Positions 1 through 5,850 of a stretch of DNA of 13,108 nucleotides are shown here, in pieces (the first letter of the stretch is position 1; each line of letters starts with the position of its first letter). This stretch comes from an uncultured Pseudomonadota bacterium (lineage in GTDB: Bacteria > Pseudomonadota > Gammaproteobacteria > Burkholderiales > Methylophilaceae). The notes beneath the pieces are model-generated. The model had not been told where the DNA came from, did no database searches, and saw only the letters and a program-made list of their open reading frames with translations. Location: assembly GCA_903860085.1 (NCBI GenBank), contig CAIOPD010000156.1:1-13108 (forward strand), in the 5' to 3' direction. The position numbers and the translations under genes are program-made.

Positions 1-146
1 ACTACTGGTGCATTAATTGAAATCATAAGGCAGATGGTTTAAATCAATATATTTGGTATTACAATCTCGAAAGGATTAAGACAAAATTAAAAGGACTGAG
101 TCCTGTGGAATACAGAAATCAGTCCTTATCTTTTAACCCAAATTAA
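1..146 (+). pseudogene. IS3-family transposase, C-terminal fragment (probably disrupted)
   Basis: The frame ending at TAA 144-146 encodes a C-terminal tail containing QYIWYYNLERIKTKLKGL followed by SPVEYRNQS. This is the conserved end of the DDE integrase domain (rve) in IS150-type transposases, which cut and join the element's ends. The same frame has an in-frame TGA at 18-20. The neighbouring frame is open from 1 to 39 and reads ALIEIIRQMV, also plausible for the preceding helix. This suggests a frameshift or nonsense change in this copy. Only about 48 codons are visible, so whether the element is active cannot be judged. Confidence 0.65.
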
Positions 147-148
147 AA

Positions 149-172
149 GTCCAACATTTGGGGGTCAGTTCA
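149..172 (+). repeat. Right terminal inverted repeat of the IS element
   Basis: This 24-bp stretch starts just after the transposase stop codon and ends in GGGGGTCAGTTCA. Its reverse complement begins TGAACTGACCCCC, matching the usual IS150-group end. The partner left repeat is outside the window, so the match could not be confirmed directly. Confidence 0.7.
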
Positions 173-173
173 A

Positions 174-186
174 GAAGCGCCTTTTT
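174..186 (-). terminator. Half of a probable rho terminator, split by the IS
   Basis: Read on the minus strand, downstream of rho, this is AAAAAGGCGCTTC: an A-tract followed by a GC-rich arm, the usual left half of a bidirectional intrinsic terminator. The matching GAAGCGCC plus T-tract is not found before the IS end at 172. The simplest reading is that the element inserted in or next to the loop and pushed the second arm outside the window. A separate weak stem, AGTCATT (187-193) with AATGACT (204-210), overlaps the rho stop and has no T-tract. Confidence 0.45.
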
Positions 187-209
187 AGTCATTTAAATTT
201 ATTAATGAC

Positions 210-1469
210 TTAGCCTCTGCGCATACTGTCAAAAAAGTCTGCATTGTTTTTAGTGGCTTTGATTTTATCTAATAGGAATTCCATCGCTTCTATATCATCC
301 ATAGGATAAAGTAGTTTGCGAAGTACCCATATTTTCTGCAACACGTCTTTTTCGATCAATAGTTCCTCACGACGAGTGCCTGATTTATTTACATTAATTG
401 CTGGATATTGGCGTTTCTCAGCCATTTTACGGTCAAGATGGATTTCCATATTGCCGGTACCTTTAAACTCTTCATAGATGACATCATCCATACGTGAGCC
501 GGTATCTACTAGCGCAGTTGCGATAATAGTTAGAGAACCACCTTCTTCAATATTACGTGCGGCACCGAAGAAACGTTTTGGACGTTGCAAAGCATTTGCA
601 TCTACACCGCCGGTTAGTACCTTACCTGATGAAGGAATTACAGTGTTGTATGCGCGAGCTAAGCGAGTAATCGAGTCAAGTAAAATGACTACATCTTTTT
701 TGTGTTCGACCAAACGCTTGGCTTTTTCCAAGACCATTTCAGCTACTTGAACGTGGCGTGTAGCTGGCTCATCAAAGGTGGAGGCAACTACTTCACCTTT
801 CACTGAGCGCGTCATTTCAGTTACTTCTTCTGGACGCTCATCAATTAATAGTACGATTAAAATCACATCTGGATGATTCGCGGTAATGGCGTGGGCAATA
901 TTCTGCATCATCACTGTTTTACCACTTTTCGGACTAGCAACTAGAAGGCCACGCTGCCCTTTACCAATTGGTGCAATCATGTCAATCACGCGACTGGTGA
1001 TGTTTTCTGCACCTTTGATATCGCGTTCAAGTGTGAGTGGGATTGTTGGAAATAGTGGGGTTAAATTTTCAAATAATATTTTGTGTTTGGTGTTTTCTGG
1101 CGTTTCACCATTAACCATATCCACTTTAACTAGGGCAAAATAACGTTCACCATCTTTAGGAATGCGCACTTCACCTTGAATGGTATCGCCTGTATGTAGA
1201 TTAAAGCGTCGAATTTGTGAAGGGGAAACATACACATCATCTGGCCCAGCTAAATATGAGCTGTCAGGAGAGCGAAGAAAGCCAAAGCCATCTTGTAAAA
1301 CCTCAAGCGTACCGTCGCCAAAGATGCTGTCGCCTTTTTTGGCTTTGTTTTTTAGAATTGCAAAAATCAAATCTTGCTTGCGCATACGGCTAGCATTTTC
1401 GATTTCATTGGCAATAGCCATATCAACTAACTCGGTAACGGGTAGATGCTTAAGGTCTGATAAGTGCAT
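210..1469 (-). CDS. rho: Transcription termination factor Rho
   Basis: Hexameric RNA-dependent ATPase/helicase that loads on C-rich nascent RNA and ends transcription. The 419-aa length equals that of E. coli Rho. Residues 1-45 form the N-terminal helical Rho_N region, and about 50-120 the cold-shock-like RNA-binding domain (GFGFLRSP, DDVYVSPSQIRRF). From about 130 comes the RecA-like ATPase core: Walker A SPKSGKT at 179-185, Walker B VVILLD at 260-265, Q-loop LTGGVD at 285-290 and the R-loop region KGTGNMEI at 336-343. Nothing is missing. It lies downstream of trxA on the same strand, as in E. coli, but 191 bp away, which leaves room for a leader. The sequence before the ATG (GAGCCTCC) is a poor ribosome site, yet the start matches the family N-terminus. 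An IS end lies just beyond the gene. Confidence 0.99.
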   Translation of the reverse strand: MHLSDLKHLPVTELVDMAIANEIENASRMRKQDLIFAILKNKAKKGDSIFGDGTLEVLQDGFGFLRSPDSSYLAGPDDVYVSPSQIRRFNLHTGDTIQGEVRIPKDGERYFALVKVDMVNGETPENTKHKILFENLTPLFPTIPLTLERDIKGAENITSRVIDMIAPIGKGQRGLLVASPKSGKTVMMQNIAHAITANHPDVILIVLLIDERPEEVTEMTRSVKGEVVASTFDEPATRHVQVAEMVLEKAKRLVEHKKDVVILLDSITRLARAYNTVIPSSGKVLTGGVDANALQRPKRFFGAARNIEEGGSLTIIATALVDTGSRMDDVIYEEFKGTGNMEIHLDRKMAEKRQYPAINVNKSGTRREELLIEKDVLQKIWVLRKLLYPMDDIEAMEFLLDKIKATKNNADFFDSMRRG

Positions 1470-1483
1470 GGAGGCTCACTAAA

Positions 1484-1530
1484 ACAAGATGTAGATGGGG
1501 TAGGGTAAATCGCAAGAGGGTTTGAACTAA
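1484..1530 (-). promoter_or_regulatory. C-rich, G-poor rho leader segment (candidate rut site)
   Basis: On the minus strand this leader segment is pyrimidine-rich and G-poor, with runs such as AAACCCTC and TTTACCCTACCCCATC. By eye there are about 16 C to 3 G over the central 45 bases. Rho loads on unstructured C>G RNA, and E. coli rho is autoregulated by Rho-dependent termination in its leader. The composition and position directly before rho therefore suggest the same control here. This is inference from composition only. Confidence 0.4.
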
Positions 1531-1596
1531 TGGATTGTGCTTAATATTAAGCTTATTGCTGAATTGCTTAGTACTTCGGTGTTGCTTAGATATGAT

Positions 1597-1625
1597 TGCT
1601 TGATTGTTTAAGACCTAATCAAGCA
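1597..1625 (-). promoter_or_regulatory. 9-bp hairpin between trxA and rho
   Basis: TGCTTGATT (1597-1605) and AATCAAGCA (1617-1625) are perfect inverted repeats around an 11-nt loop, 36 bp beyond the trxA stop. No T-tract follows on the minus strand, so a strong intrinsic terminator is unlikely. It may stabilise the trxA mRNA 3' end or act as a pause or attenuation structure before rho. A 14-bp palindrome (GCTTAATATTAAGC) lies further on at 1539-1552. Confidence 0.4.
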
Positions 1626-1660
1626 CTCATATTTTTAGAAGTTTACTAAGCGTAATAGGT

Positions 1661-1987
1661 TTAGATGTTGCTGTCAATAAATGCAGTTAATTGTGATTTT
1701 GATAATGCGCCGACTTTAGTCGCTTCTACATTGCCATTTTTGAAAAGCATTAGAGTTGGAATACCGCGAATGCCATATTTAGGAGGCGTCGCTTGGTTGT
1801 CGTCGATGTTCAGTTTTGCTACTTTCAGCCGACCTGCGTATTCTTTAGAGATTTCATCTAAAATAGGTGCAATCATTTTGCATGGACCACACCACTCCGC
1901 CCAATAGTCAACTAACACGGGAAGTTGTGATTGTAAAACGTCTAGCTCAAAACTTGCGTCGCTAAGGTGTGTGATATGCTCGCTCAT
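1661..1987 (-). CDS. trxA: Thioredoxin 1 (cytosolic thiol-disulfide reductase)
   Basis: A 108-aa thioredoxin that reduces protein disulfides in the cytoplasm and is itself recycled by thioredoxin reductase. The active site is WCGPC at residues 32-36, preceded by the usual DYWAEWCGPC context; the cis-proline is in GIPTL (Pro77). There is no signal peptide, and the length is standard for the family. AGAGGT stands a few bases before the ATG and supports this start. It is transcribed toward rho, an order shared with E. coli. A minus-strand TATAAT lies about 130 bp upstream. Nothing in the protein looks unusual. Confidence 0.97.
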   Translation of the reverse strand: MSEHITHLSDASFELDVLQSQLPVLVDYWAEWCGPCKMIAPILDEISKEYAGRLKVAKLNIDDNQATPPKYGIRGIPTLMLFKNGNVEATKVGALSKSQLTAFIDSNI

Positions 1988-2115
1988 GTAAACCTCTATT
2001 TGAATTTTGCTTTGTGTAAGTGTGTATCGTAACGAAAAAAAACGTTTTAGTGAAGCGCCAAATATTAAATAAGGCTCTAAAACTTAAGTTAGGTGTGCAT
2101 TAATTATTGGCTATG

Positions 2116-2121
2116 ATTATA
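2116..2121 (-). promoter_or_regulatory. Candidate -10 box for trxA
   Basis: A perfect TATAAT on the minus strand, in the space between trxA and the divergent TlpA-like gene. No convincing -35 box is found at 16-18 bp, so it is only a candidate. It would give a leader of roughly 120 nt, containing an AACG/CGTT inverted repeat around an A/T tract at 2031-2046. Confidence 0.3.
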
Positions 2122-2283
2122 CGCTATTGTTAATTGCTCCGTTGCTGCAAAAAATCTGAGTCCACTTAATTTTATATTGCTGATTAGGTGCATTGCTGAA
2201 GATAAAGCCTAATGCTGAGTATTTGAAGTGTGTTATCTATATGAGTTGTGACTATTTTTACACTTAATGAGTTCAAAATTTGT

Positions 2284-2757
2284 ATGCGCATATTTTTATG
2301 TACCCTATTACTTCTAACTTTAAGTCAGTTTTCTTATGCTGAAAACAATTTAGGAGCAAATTTTTCGTTAAAAGATACCGCGGGTGTTAAGCATCAACTT
2401 TCCAGCTACAAGGGAAAATGGGTGCTGGTTAATTACTGGGCCACTTGGTGCCCGCCTTGTTTAGAAGAGGTGCCTGAGTTGGTGAATCTTTATGATCAGC
2501 GAAAAAATAAGGACTTAGTGGTATTGGGGGTGGTTTTTGAATACAAAAACACTCAGGAAGTATCGGCATTTGTCGATGACATGCTAATCTCATATCCCAT
2601 CATACTTGGCACAGATTTAGTTAAGGCGCAGATTGGATCTGCCGATGTGCTTCCCACCACTTTTATTTATAATCCGCAAGGCATCCTGGTTAAAGTTAAG
2701 CGCGGTTTAATTACTAAGCAATATATTGAAAATATCATCGGACCTATTAAGAAATAG
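2284..2757 (+). CDS. Exported TlpA/ResA-like thiol-disulfide oxidoreductase
   Basis: Thioredoxin-fold protein of the TlpA/ResA/DsbE class, acting outside the cytoplasmic membrane. From the ATG at 2284 the product is 157 aa. It begins with a signal peptide (MRIFLCTLLLLTLSQFSYA, likely cut after residue 19). An AhpC/TSA-Redoxin-type domain follows, with the active site WCPPC (Cys56 and Cys59) in NYWATWCPPCLEEVPEL and a cis-Pro segment DVLPTTF. A GTG at 2248 would extend the frame by 12 residues, but 2284 puts the signal peptide at the N-terminus. Neither start has a strong ribosome site. WCPPC proteins are mostly reductants, for example in cytochrome c maturation, but no cytochrome or DsbD gene is adjacent, so the substrate is unknown. 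It is divergent from trxA. Confidence 0.88.
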   Translation: MRIFLCTLLLLTLSQFSYAENNLGANFSLKDTAGVKHQLSSYKGKWVLVNYWATWCPPCLEEVPELVNLYDQRKNKDLVVLGVVFEYKNTQEVSAFVDDMLISYPIILGTDLVKAQIGSADVLPTTFIYNPQGILVKVKRGLITKQYIENIIGPIKK

Positions 2758-2813
2758 GTGTGCTTGCAAGTTATTTGCCGACCTAAAATTGCCAGTATAA
2801 AGGTTTCGTGGAT

Positions 2814-3143
2814 TTAGTAAGGCACCGCAATGCTGGCGCCTGTGTTATCAAGTATGTTCAGCTGATTTTCATCTGCGAAATGCATTAATTGCGCATATCC
2901 GTCTGGATTCACGGTTTTCAACTTCAAATCCACTGCTAAGCAACGCACGCCATTGACCACTTTAGGTTTGAGGTAAGGTGAATATTTAAGTTTACGGTCT
3001 TCGCCGAAAGTGGCATAGGTGCTACACATACGGTCAACCCAATCGCTTGGGCGAAAAGGTTTGCCTTCACGTGTATTGCCTTCAATTATAATTTCGGCAT
3101 TGATGGGTTTGCTAGTTGTAGCAACTACTGGTTCTTTAGTCAT
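2814..3143 (-). CDS. Small DUF3579-type protein of unknown function
   Basis: A 109-aa soluble protein that I place in DUF3579, a family known mainly from betaproteobacteria. The placement rests on the pattern EGNTREGKPFRPSDWVDR, then KYSPYLKP, then GVRCLAVD. No catalytic motif, signal peptide or membrane segment is visible. The first 14 or so residues (rich in Thr, Val and Lys) are probably a flexible tail. No clear Shine-Dalgarno sequence precedes the ATG. It lies 99 bp downstream of dolP on the same strand and is convergent with the TlpA-like gene. A stem between dolP and this gene may separate the two transcripts. The family's function is unknown to me. Confidence 0.75.
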   Translation of the reverse strand: MTKEPVVATTSKPINAEIIIEGNTREGKPFRPSDWVDRMCSTYATFGEDRKLKYSPYLKPKVVNGVRCLAVDLKLKTVNPDGYAQLMHFADENQLNILDNTGASIAVPY

Positions 3144-3201
3144 TTATATTTATGCCGTTATATTTAGTGCGATAGTTGAGCCTTAAGAAGCTAGGCATTG
3201 T

Positions 3202-3231
3202 AACAGCGCAAGTGAAATTGCCTGCGCTGTT
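3202..3231 (-). terminator. Perfect 9-bp inverted repeat downstream of dolP
   Basis: AACAGCGCA (3202-3210) and TGCGCTGTT (3223-3231) form a GC-rich 9-bp stem with a 12-nt loop, 12 bp past the dolP stop. The sequence after the stem on the minus strand (ACAATGCC) has no T-run. It could be a weak terminator or an mRNA 3'-end stabiliser. Position and stem are clear; function is inferred. Confidence 0.45.
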
Positions 3232-3242
3232 GGGACAAGATG

Positions 3243-3836
3243 CTAAGGCATGTATTCAAAAACTTTAACCACTTTAGATACACCGTGGGTATTGCGTGCA
3301 ATTTCTACCGCAGCATCAGCCTCTTTTTGTGTCACATAACCCATTAGATACACGACGGTATTTTCAGTGATGACTTTTACCAAGTTAGCTTGGAAACGGT
3401 TTTCTGAAACGAATTGTGTCTTAATTTTTGAGGTTAAATAAGCGTCGTTGGCGCGTGAGCTTAATGAAGTTTTTGCGCCTATCACTAGCTCATTGTTGAT
3501 ATTAGTGACGTTTTCTATCGCTTTGACTAAGCTTTCGGTCTTGGTTTTTGTGACATCGTCCGCGACTTCCCCAGTCAATAATACATTGCCTTTGTAGCTA
3601 GTGATATTGATGTGTGCGCTATCTGGCAGATTGGCTGAAATTTTTTGTGCGGCCTTGAGTTCAATGTTTTGATCTTCAACGTAAACGCCAGTAGTGCGCC
3701 TATCAGCAGCCATTGCTCCGCCAGCAGCTGCACCACCAACCACAACTGGAACGCATGCAGATATTTGGGTGGCCAGCGCGATAGCCGCCAGTAATTTAAA
3801 TGTGAGCGACAGATTTATAACGGGCATTAATTTCAT
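3243..3836 (-). CDS. dolP: BON-domain outer-membrane lipoprotein DolP (YraP)
   Basis: A 197-aa lipoprotein with a signal peptide ending in lipobox ISAC (lipidated Cys28). A Gly/Ala-rich linker follows, then the DRRTTGVYVEDQ segment typical of YraP/DolP and two BON domains of about 65 aa (NVLLTGEV in the first, VYLMGYVT in the second). DolP binds anionic phospholipids and supports outer-membrane integrity in E. coli; the neisserial homologue is the antigen GNA2091. I chose the ATG at 3836: AAAGGA lies about 9 bp before it but directly touches the upstream ATG at 3845, too close for that start. The gene usually follows lpoA-yraN-diaA/gmhA. Here only lpoA is intact upstream. Confidence 0.93.
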   Translation of the reverse strand: MKLMPVINLSLTFKLLAAIALATQISACVPVVVGGAAAGGAMAADRRTTGVYVEDQNIELKAAQKISANLPDSAHINITSYKGNVLLTGEVADDVTKTKTESLVKAIENVTNINNELVIGAKTSLSSRANDAYLTSKIKTQFVSENRFQANLVKVITENTVVYLMGYVTQKEADAAVEIARNTHGVSKVVKVFEYMP

Positions 3837-3910
3837 CGTGAACATCCTTTATATAAAGTATTAGTGATTAAAATTCTAACGCAACGACCAGTGCGATTTT
3901 TTCTTTGCTT

Positions 3911-4118
3911 GAAAGCATTCTGTACTATTTTACTGCGTATACATCTGTTTTTTGCATTAAATGGCGTTGCTTTGCAGGCATACTTTAACAAAAATCCATG
4001 CATGGCTGTCGCGCATCATTAAATTTTTTCAGGCTAGCTTTCGCCTTTTAGCAATATTAAGCCCCTTTTGTTGCAAAAGTATTGCAGTCAGAACTTCAGC
4101 AGCTATAACTTGCTTCAT
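3911..4118 (-). pseudogene. yraN: Decayed yraN (UPF0102 endonuclease-like) remnant
   Basis: Three pieces of a YraN protein appear in order in the gap where yraN normally sits. An ATG at 4118 opens 29 codons containing AAEVLTAILLQQKGLNI, like the YraN N-terminal helix, then TGA at 4029-4031. The same frame continues through NLMMRDSHAWIFVKVCLQSN (to 3966), matching the family's DLIM.D...LVFVEVR.RSN, then TAA. Next come DVYAVK (3928-3945) and, in another frame, IVQNAF (3911-3928), resembling the C-terminal FDVVA...I.WI.NAF. About 35-40 codons of the middle are missing. Against the recalled consensus the differences include D to N, E to K, R to C and R to Q, all explicable by C:G to T:A transitions. 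An intact gene is about 115-125 codons. It starts 23 bp after lpoA ends. Confidence 0.72.
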
Positions 4119-4141
4119 GTATTCAGATTAGTGAGTTAATC

Positions 4142-5803
4142 TCATTTTTCTAACACTACACCTTGGTCGGTAAATTTTGCAACAGACAGTTGGCGCTTAA
4201 TTTGACCGCTATGATCGAGTGAGAGTTTGCCAGTTAAGCCCTCAATGACGAGGTCATTGCCAACAGGGCCAGTTGTAAGTAACTGCAGATAGTCAACGCC
4301 CAAGGCAAAGTAGCGTTTTAACTCATTGGTTTTTAAAGCGGCGCTGGGCTCGCGGTAATCGCTAAATTGTGAATTATTTGGTGCTAATAAAAATGGGATG
4401 TCAACAAAATATATCGCATTGAGTGCGATGGGAGCATTTGTATCACTGTCTAGCATGTTGATCTCGGAAAAGGCCATGGTGGGCATGCTGATATCAAGAT
4501 AAGGCCGCACGTTTTTGATCTCTGGGCCTGATATTGCTAAAAGCAACAGATCTGGTGCCTGTAAGGCAATGTTAGCTTTTAAATCCATTAGTTGGTTTAA
4601 ATCAAAAGTGTCCTTAACACCTACTGCGCTGGGTGTTAGGCTGATGCTTTTTAGCGAAAATCCCCGTTCGGTTTGCCACGCCTGGATGAAGCTTTGAAAC
4701 ATTTGGCTGGCGGGTTCGTTGGCTGTGGTCAGTATTAGGATATTTTGCATGGCATTGCGGGTTGCGAACTCCGCAATTCGATGCGCCTCATCCTGAAGCG
4801 ACAGATCTGCCTGCTGCCTGCTAATATTAGCGTTTAATGCAACGACGGAAACAGGGTTTGGACTGGTTAAGGCTATGCCGAAATTAGGCGCGATTGCGTA
4901 GTCAGCCCCCTCACTTTTTGCGAGTGAGTATTGCGTGTTAATGTCCTCTAAATCATTTTCGCGAGTATACGATTTAATTTCATTCGGCATATTTCTTTTA
5001 CTCAGTGCTGCCTGTAAGCCGAGTTTAAACGCCGCAACTCTCTCGGAAATGCCTTCGTGGGCTGGAGGCAAAATTAAGGCAATATTGCCATTAATGACTG
5101 CTGGCATGGTTGACGGCTCAATTGCCGTCGTCACTAGTGTTTGTGCGAATGCTGAAGCAACATGATCTGGATAACTGTTGCTCCAACTACTTAAGCTGGA
5201 GGCGATATCTTGATTTTTTGTAGCCAGACTTAAATCAATCCAGCCTTGTATTGTGGTGTCTGCGCTTTCACCGCGCATGGCAATTAAATCGCCTTGGGTT
5301 TGTGTTGAAAGCAGTTTCCAAATGCGTTGCTGATTATGGCTAATTGCTTGCGAGTCAGTTAAATAATGATGTCTGCGGACTAGTTGCTCTATGGCACTCG
5401 TAATATCGCCTTGTTTTTCGTAGGCATCACTTAAACTTGCATGTAAACTAGCGATCGCAGTTTGGTTAAAATCAAGGTTTGACTGCAACGGGAGTAGCAG
5501 TATAAATGCACGGTCAAAGTCTGCATTCTTGGCGGCGATGTTGCCAGCTAACAACTTCGCGTAGGGTGAGCTGGGTGGAATGTGCGTTAGACTGAGCGCT
5601 GCTAATCCTAAGTCAGCGTGTTCTACATATTGCTGTCCTTGCATAAAAGCTTGTTCAGCGTTTATTGTCTTGTCAGGAACATCGTTTGCCCAGCTATTTG
5701 AGCTTATCGCAATGATGCCAACCAAGTAGCATCGCAATAGTTGTAACAAGCCTTTAACAATAGGGGTTGTGAACAACTTTGGTAGGTAGTAACAATAATT
5801 CAT
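4142..5803 (-). CDS. lpoA: LpoA-type penicillin-binding protein activator (LppC family)
   Basis: A 553-aa LppC/LpoA-family protein. In E. coli LpoA is an outer-membrane lipoprotein that activates PBP1A from the periplasm. Residues 17-39 form a signal peptide (hydrophobic LVGIIAISSNSWA, likely cut after Ala39). Roughly 45-225 is a helical TPR-like region (repeated A-rich helices such as YAKLLAGNIAAKNADFDRAF). From about 237 (NGNIALILPPAHEGISERVA) comes a periplasmic-binding-protein-like domain to the C-terminus. No lipobox is visible: the only early Cys, in LLRC (Cys25), follows Arg, so outer-membrane anchoring is doubtful from this start. The gene is divergent from rsmI, as usual for the locus, and is followed by a decayed yraN and dolP. 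Ribosome site is weak. Confidence 0.88.
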   Translation of the reverse strand: MNYCYYLPKLFTTPIVKGLLQLLRCYLVGIIAISSNSWANDVPDKTINAEQAFMQGQQYVEHADLGLAALSLTHIPPSSPYAKLLAGNIAAKNADFDRAFILLLPLQSNLDFNQTAIASLHASLSDAYEKQGDITSAIEQLVRRHHYLTDSQAISHNQQRIWKLLSTQTQGDLIAMRGESADTTIQGWIDLSLATKNQDIASSLSSWSNSYPDHVASAFAQTLVTTAIEPSTMPAVINGNIALILPPAHEGISERVAAFKLGLQAALSKRNMPNEIKSYTRENDLEDINTQYSLAKSEGADYAIAPNFGIALTSPNPVSVVALNANISRQQADLSLQDEAHRIAEFATRNAMQNILILTTANEPASQMFQSFIQAWQTERGFSLKSISLTPSAVGVKDTFDLNQLMDLKANIALQAPDLLLLAISGPEIKNVRPYLDISMPTMAFSEINMLDSDTNAPIALNAIYFVDIPFLLAPNNSQFSDYREPSAALKTNELKRYFALGVDYLQLLTTGPVGNDLVIEGLTGKLSLDHSGQIKRQLSVAKFTDQGVVLEK

Positions 5804-5850
5804 GAAGATTTTTTACTCTAACAATTCTAACTAGAATGTGATGCCAATGA
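5804..5850. promoter_or_regulatory. 47-bp divergent control region between lpoA and rsmI
   Basis: Only 47 bp separate the two divergent starts. They contain ATTCTA-AC-TAGAAT (5824-5837), a perfect inverted repeat that supplies a -10-like TAGAAT on each strand. Upstream boxes are weak: TTTTTA-type at about 5810 for rsmI and TTCATT-type for lpoA. If these hexamers are used, both messages would have very short leaders, or the repeat may instead be an operator. No strong ribosome site precedes either gene. Confidence 0.35.

Larger units (their letters stand above)
1..172 (+). mobile_element. Right end of an IS3-family (IS150-like) insertion sequence, cut by the window edge
   Basis: The segment combines the last codons of an IS3-family transposase (to 146) with a terminal inverted repeat (149-172) that ends in CA. 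On the minus strand that repeat begins TGAACTGACCCCCAAATG, the form typical of the IS150 group, whose ends usually begin TG. The left part of the element, its left repeat and the left copy of any target duplication lie outside the window. The element ends 37 bp beyond the rho stop codon. Family assignment rests on recalled similarity of both the protein tail and the repeat. Confidence 0.8.

Noticed and set aside
1180..1482. 100-codon plus-strand frame (and similar frames at 478-750 and 886-1143) opposite rho
   Set aside because: Antisense shadows of a strongly conserved gene, with no family resemblance of their own.
1553..1610. Several near-copies of TTGCTTAG/TTGCTTGA in the trxA-rho spacer
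   Set aside because: Irregular spacing and imperfect copies in AT-rich DNA; not a clear direct-repeat array or binding-site series.
2248..2283. GTG start 12 codons before the chosen TlpA-like start
   Set aside because: It would put a polar stretch ahead of a well-formed signal peptide; the ATG at 2284 gives the expected N-terminus.
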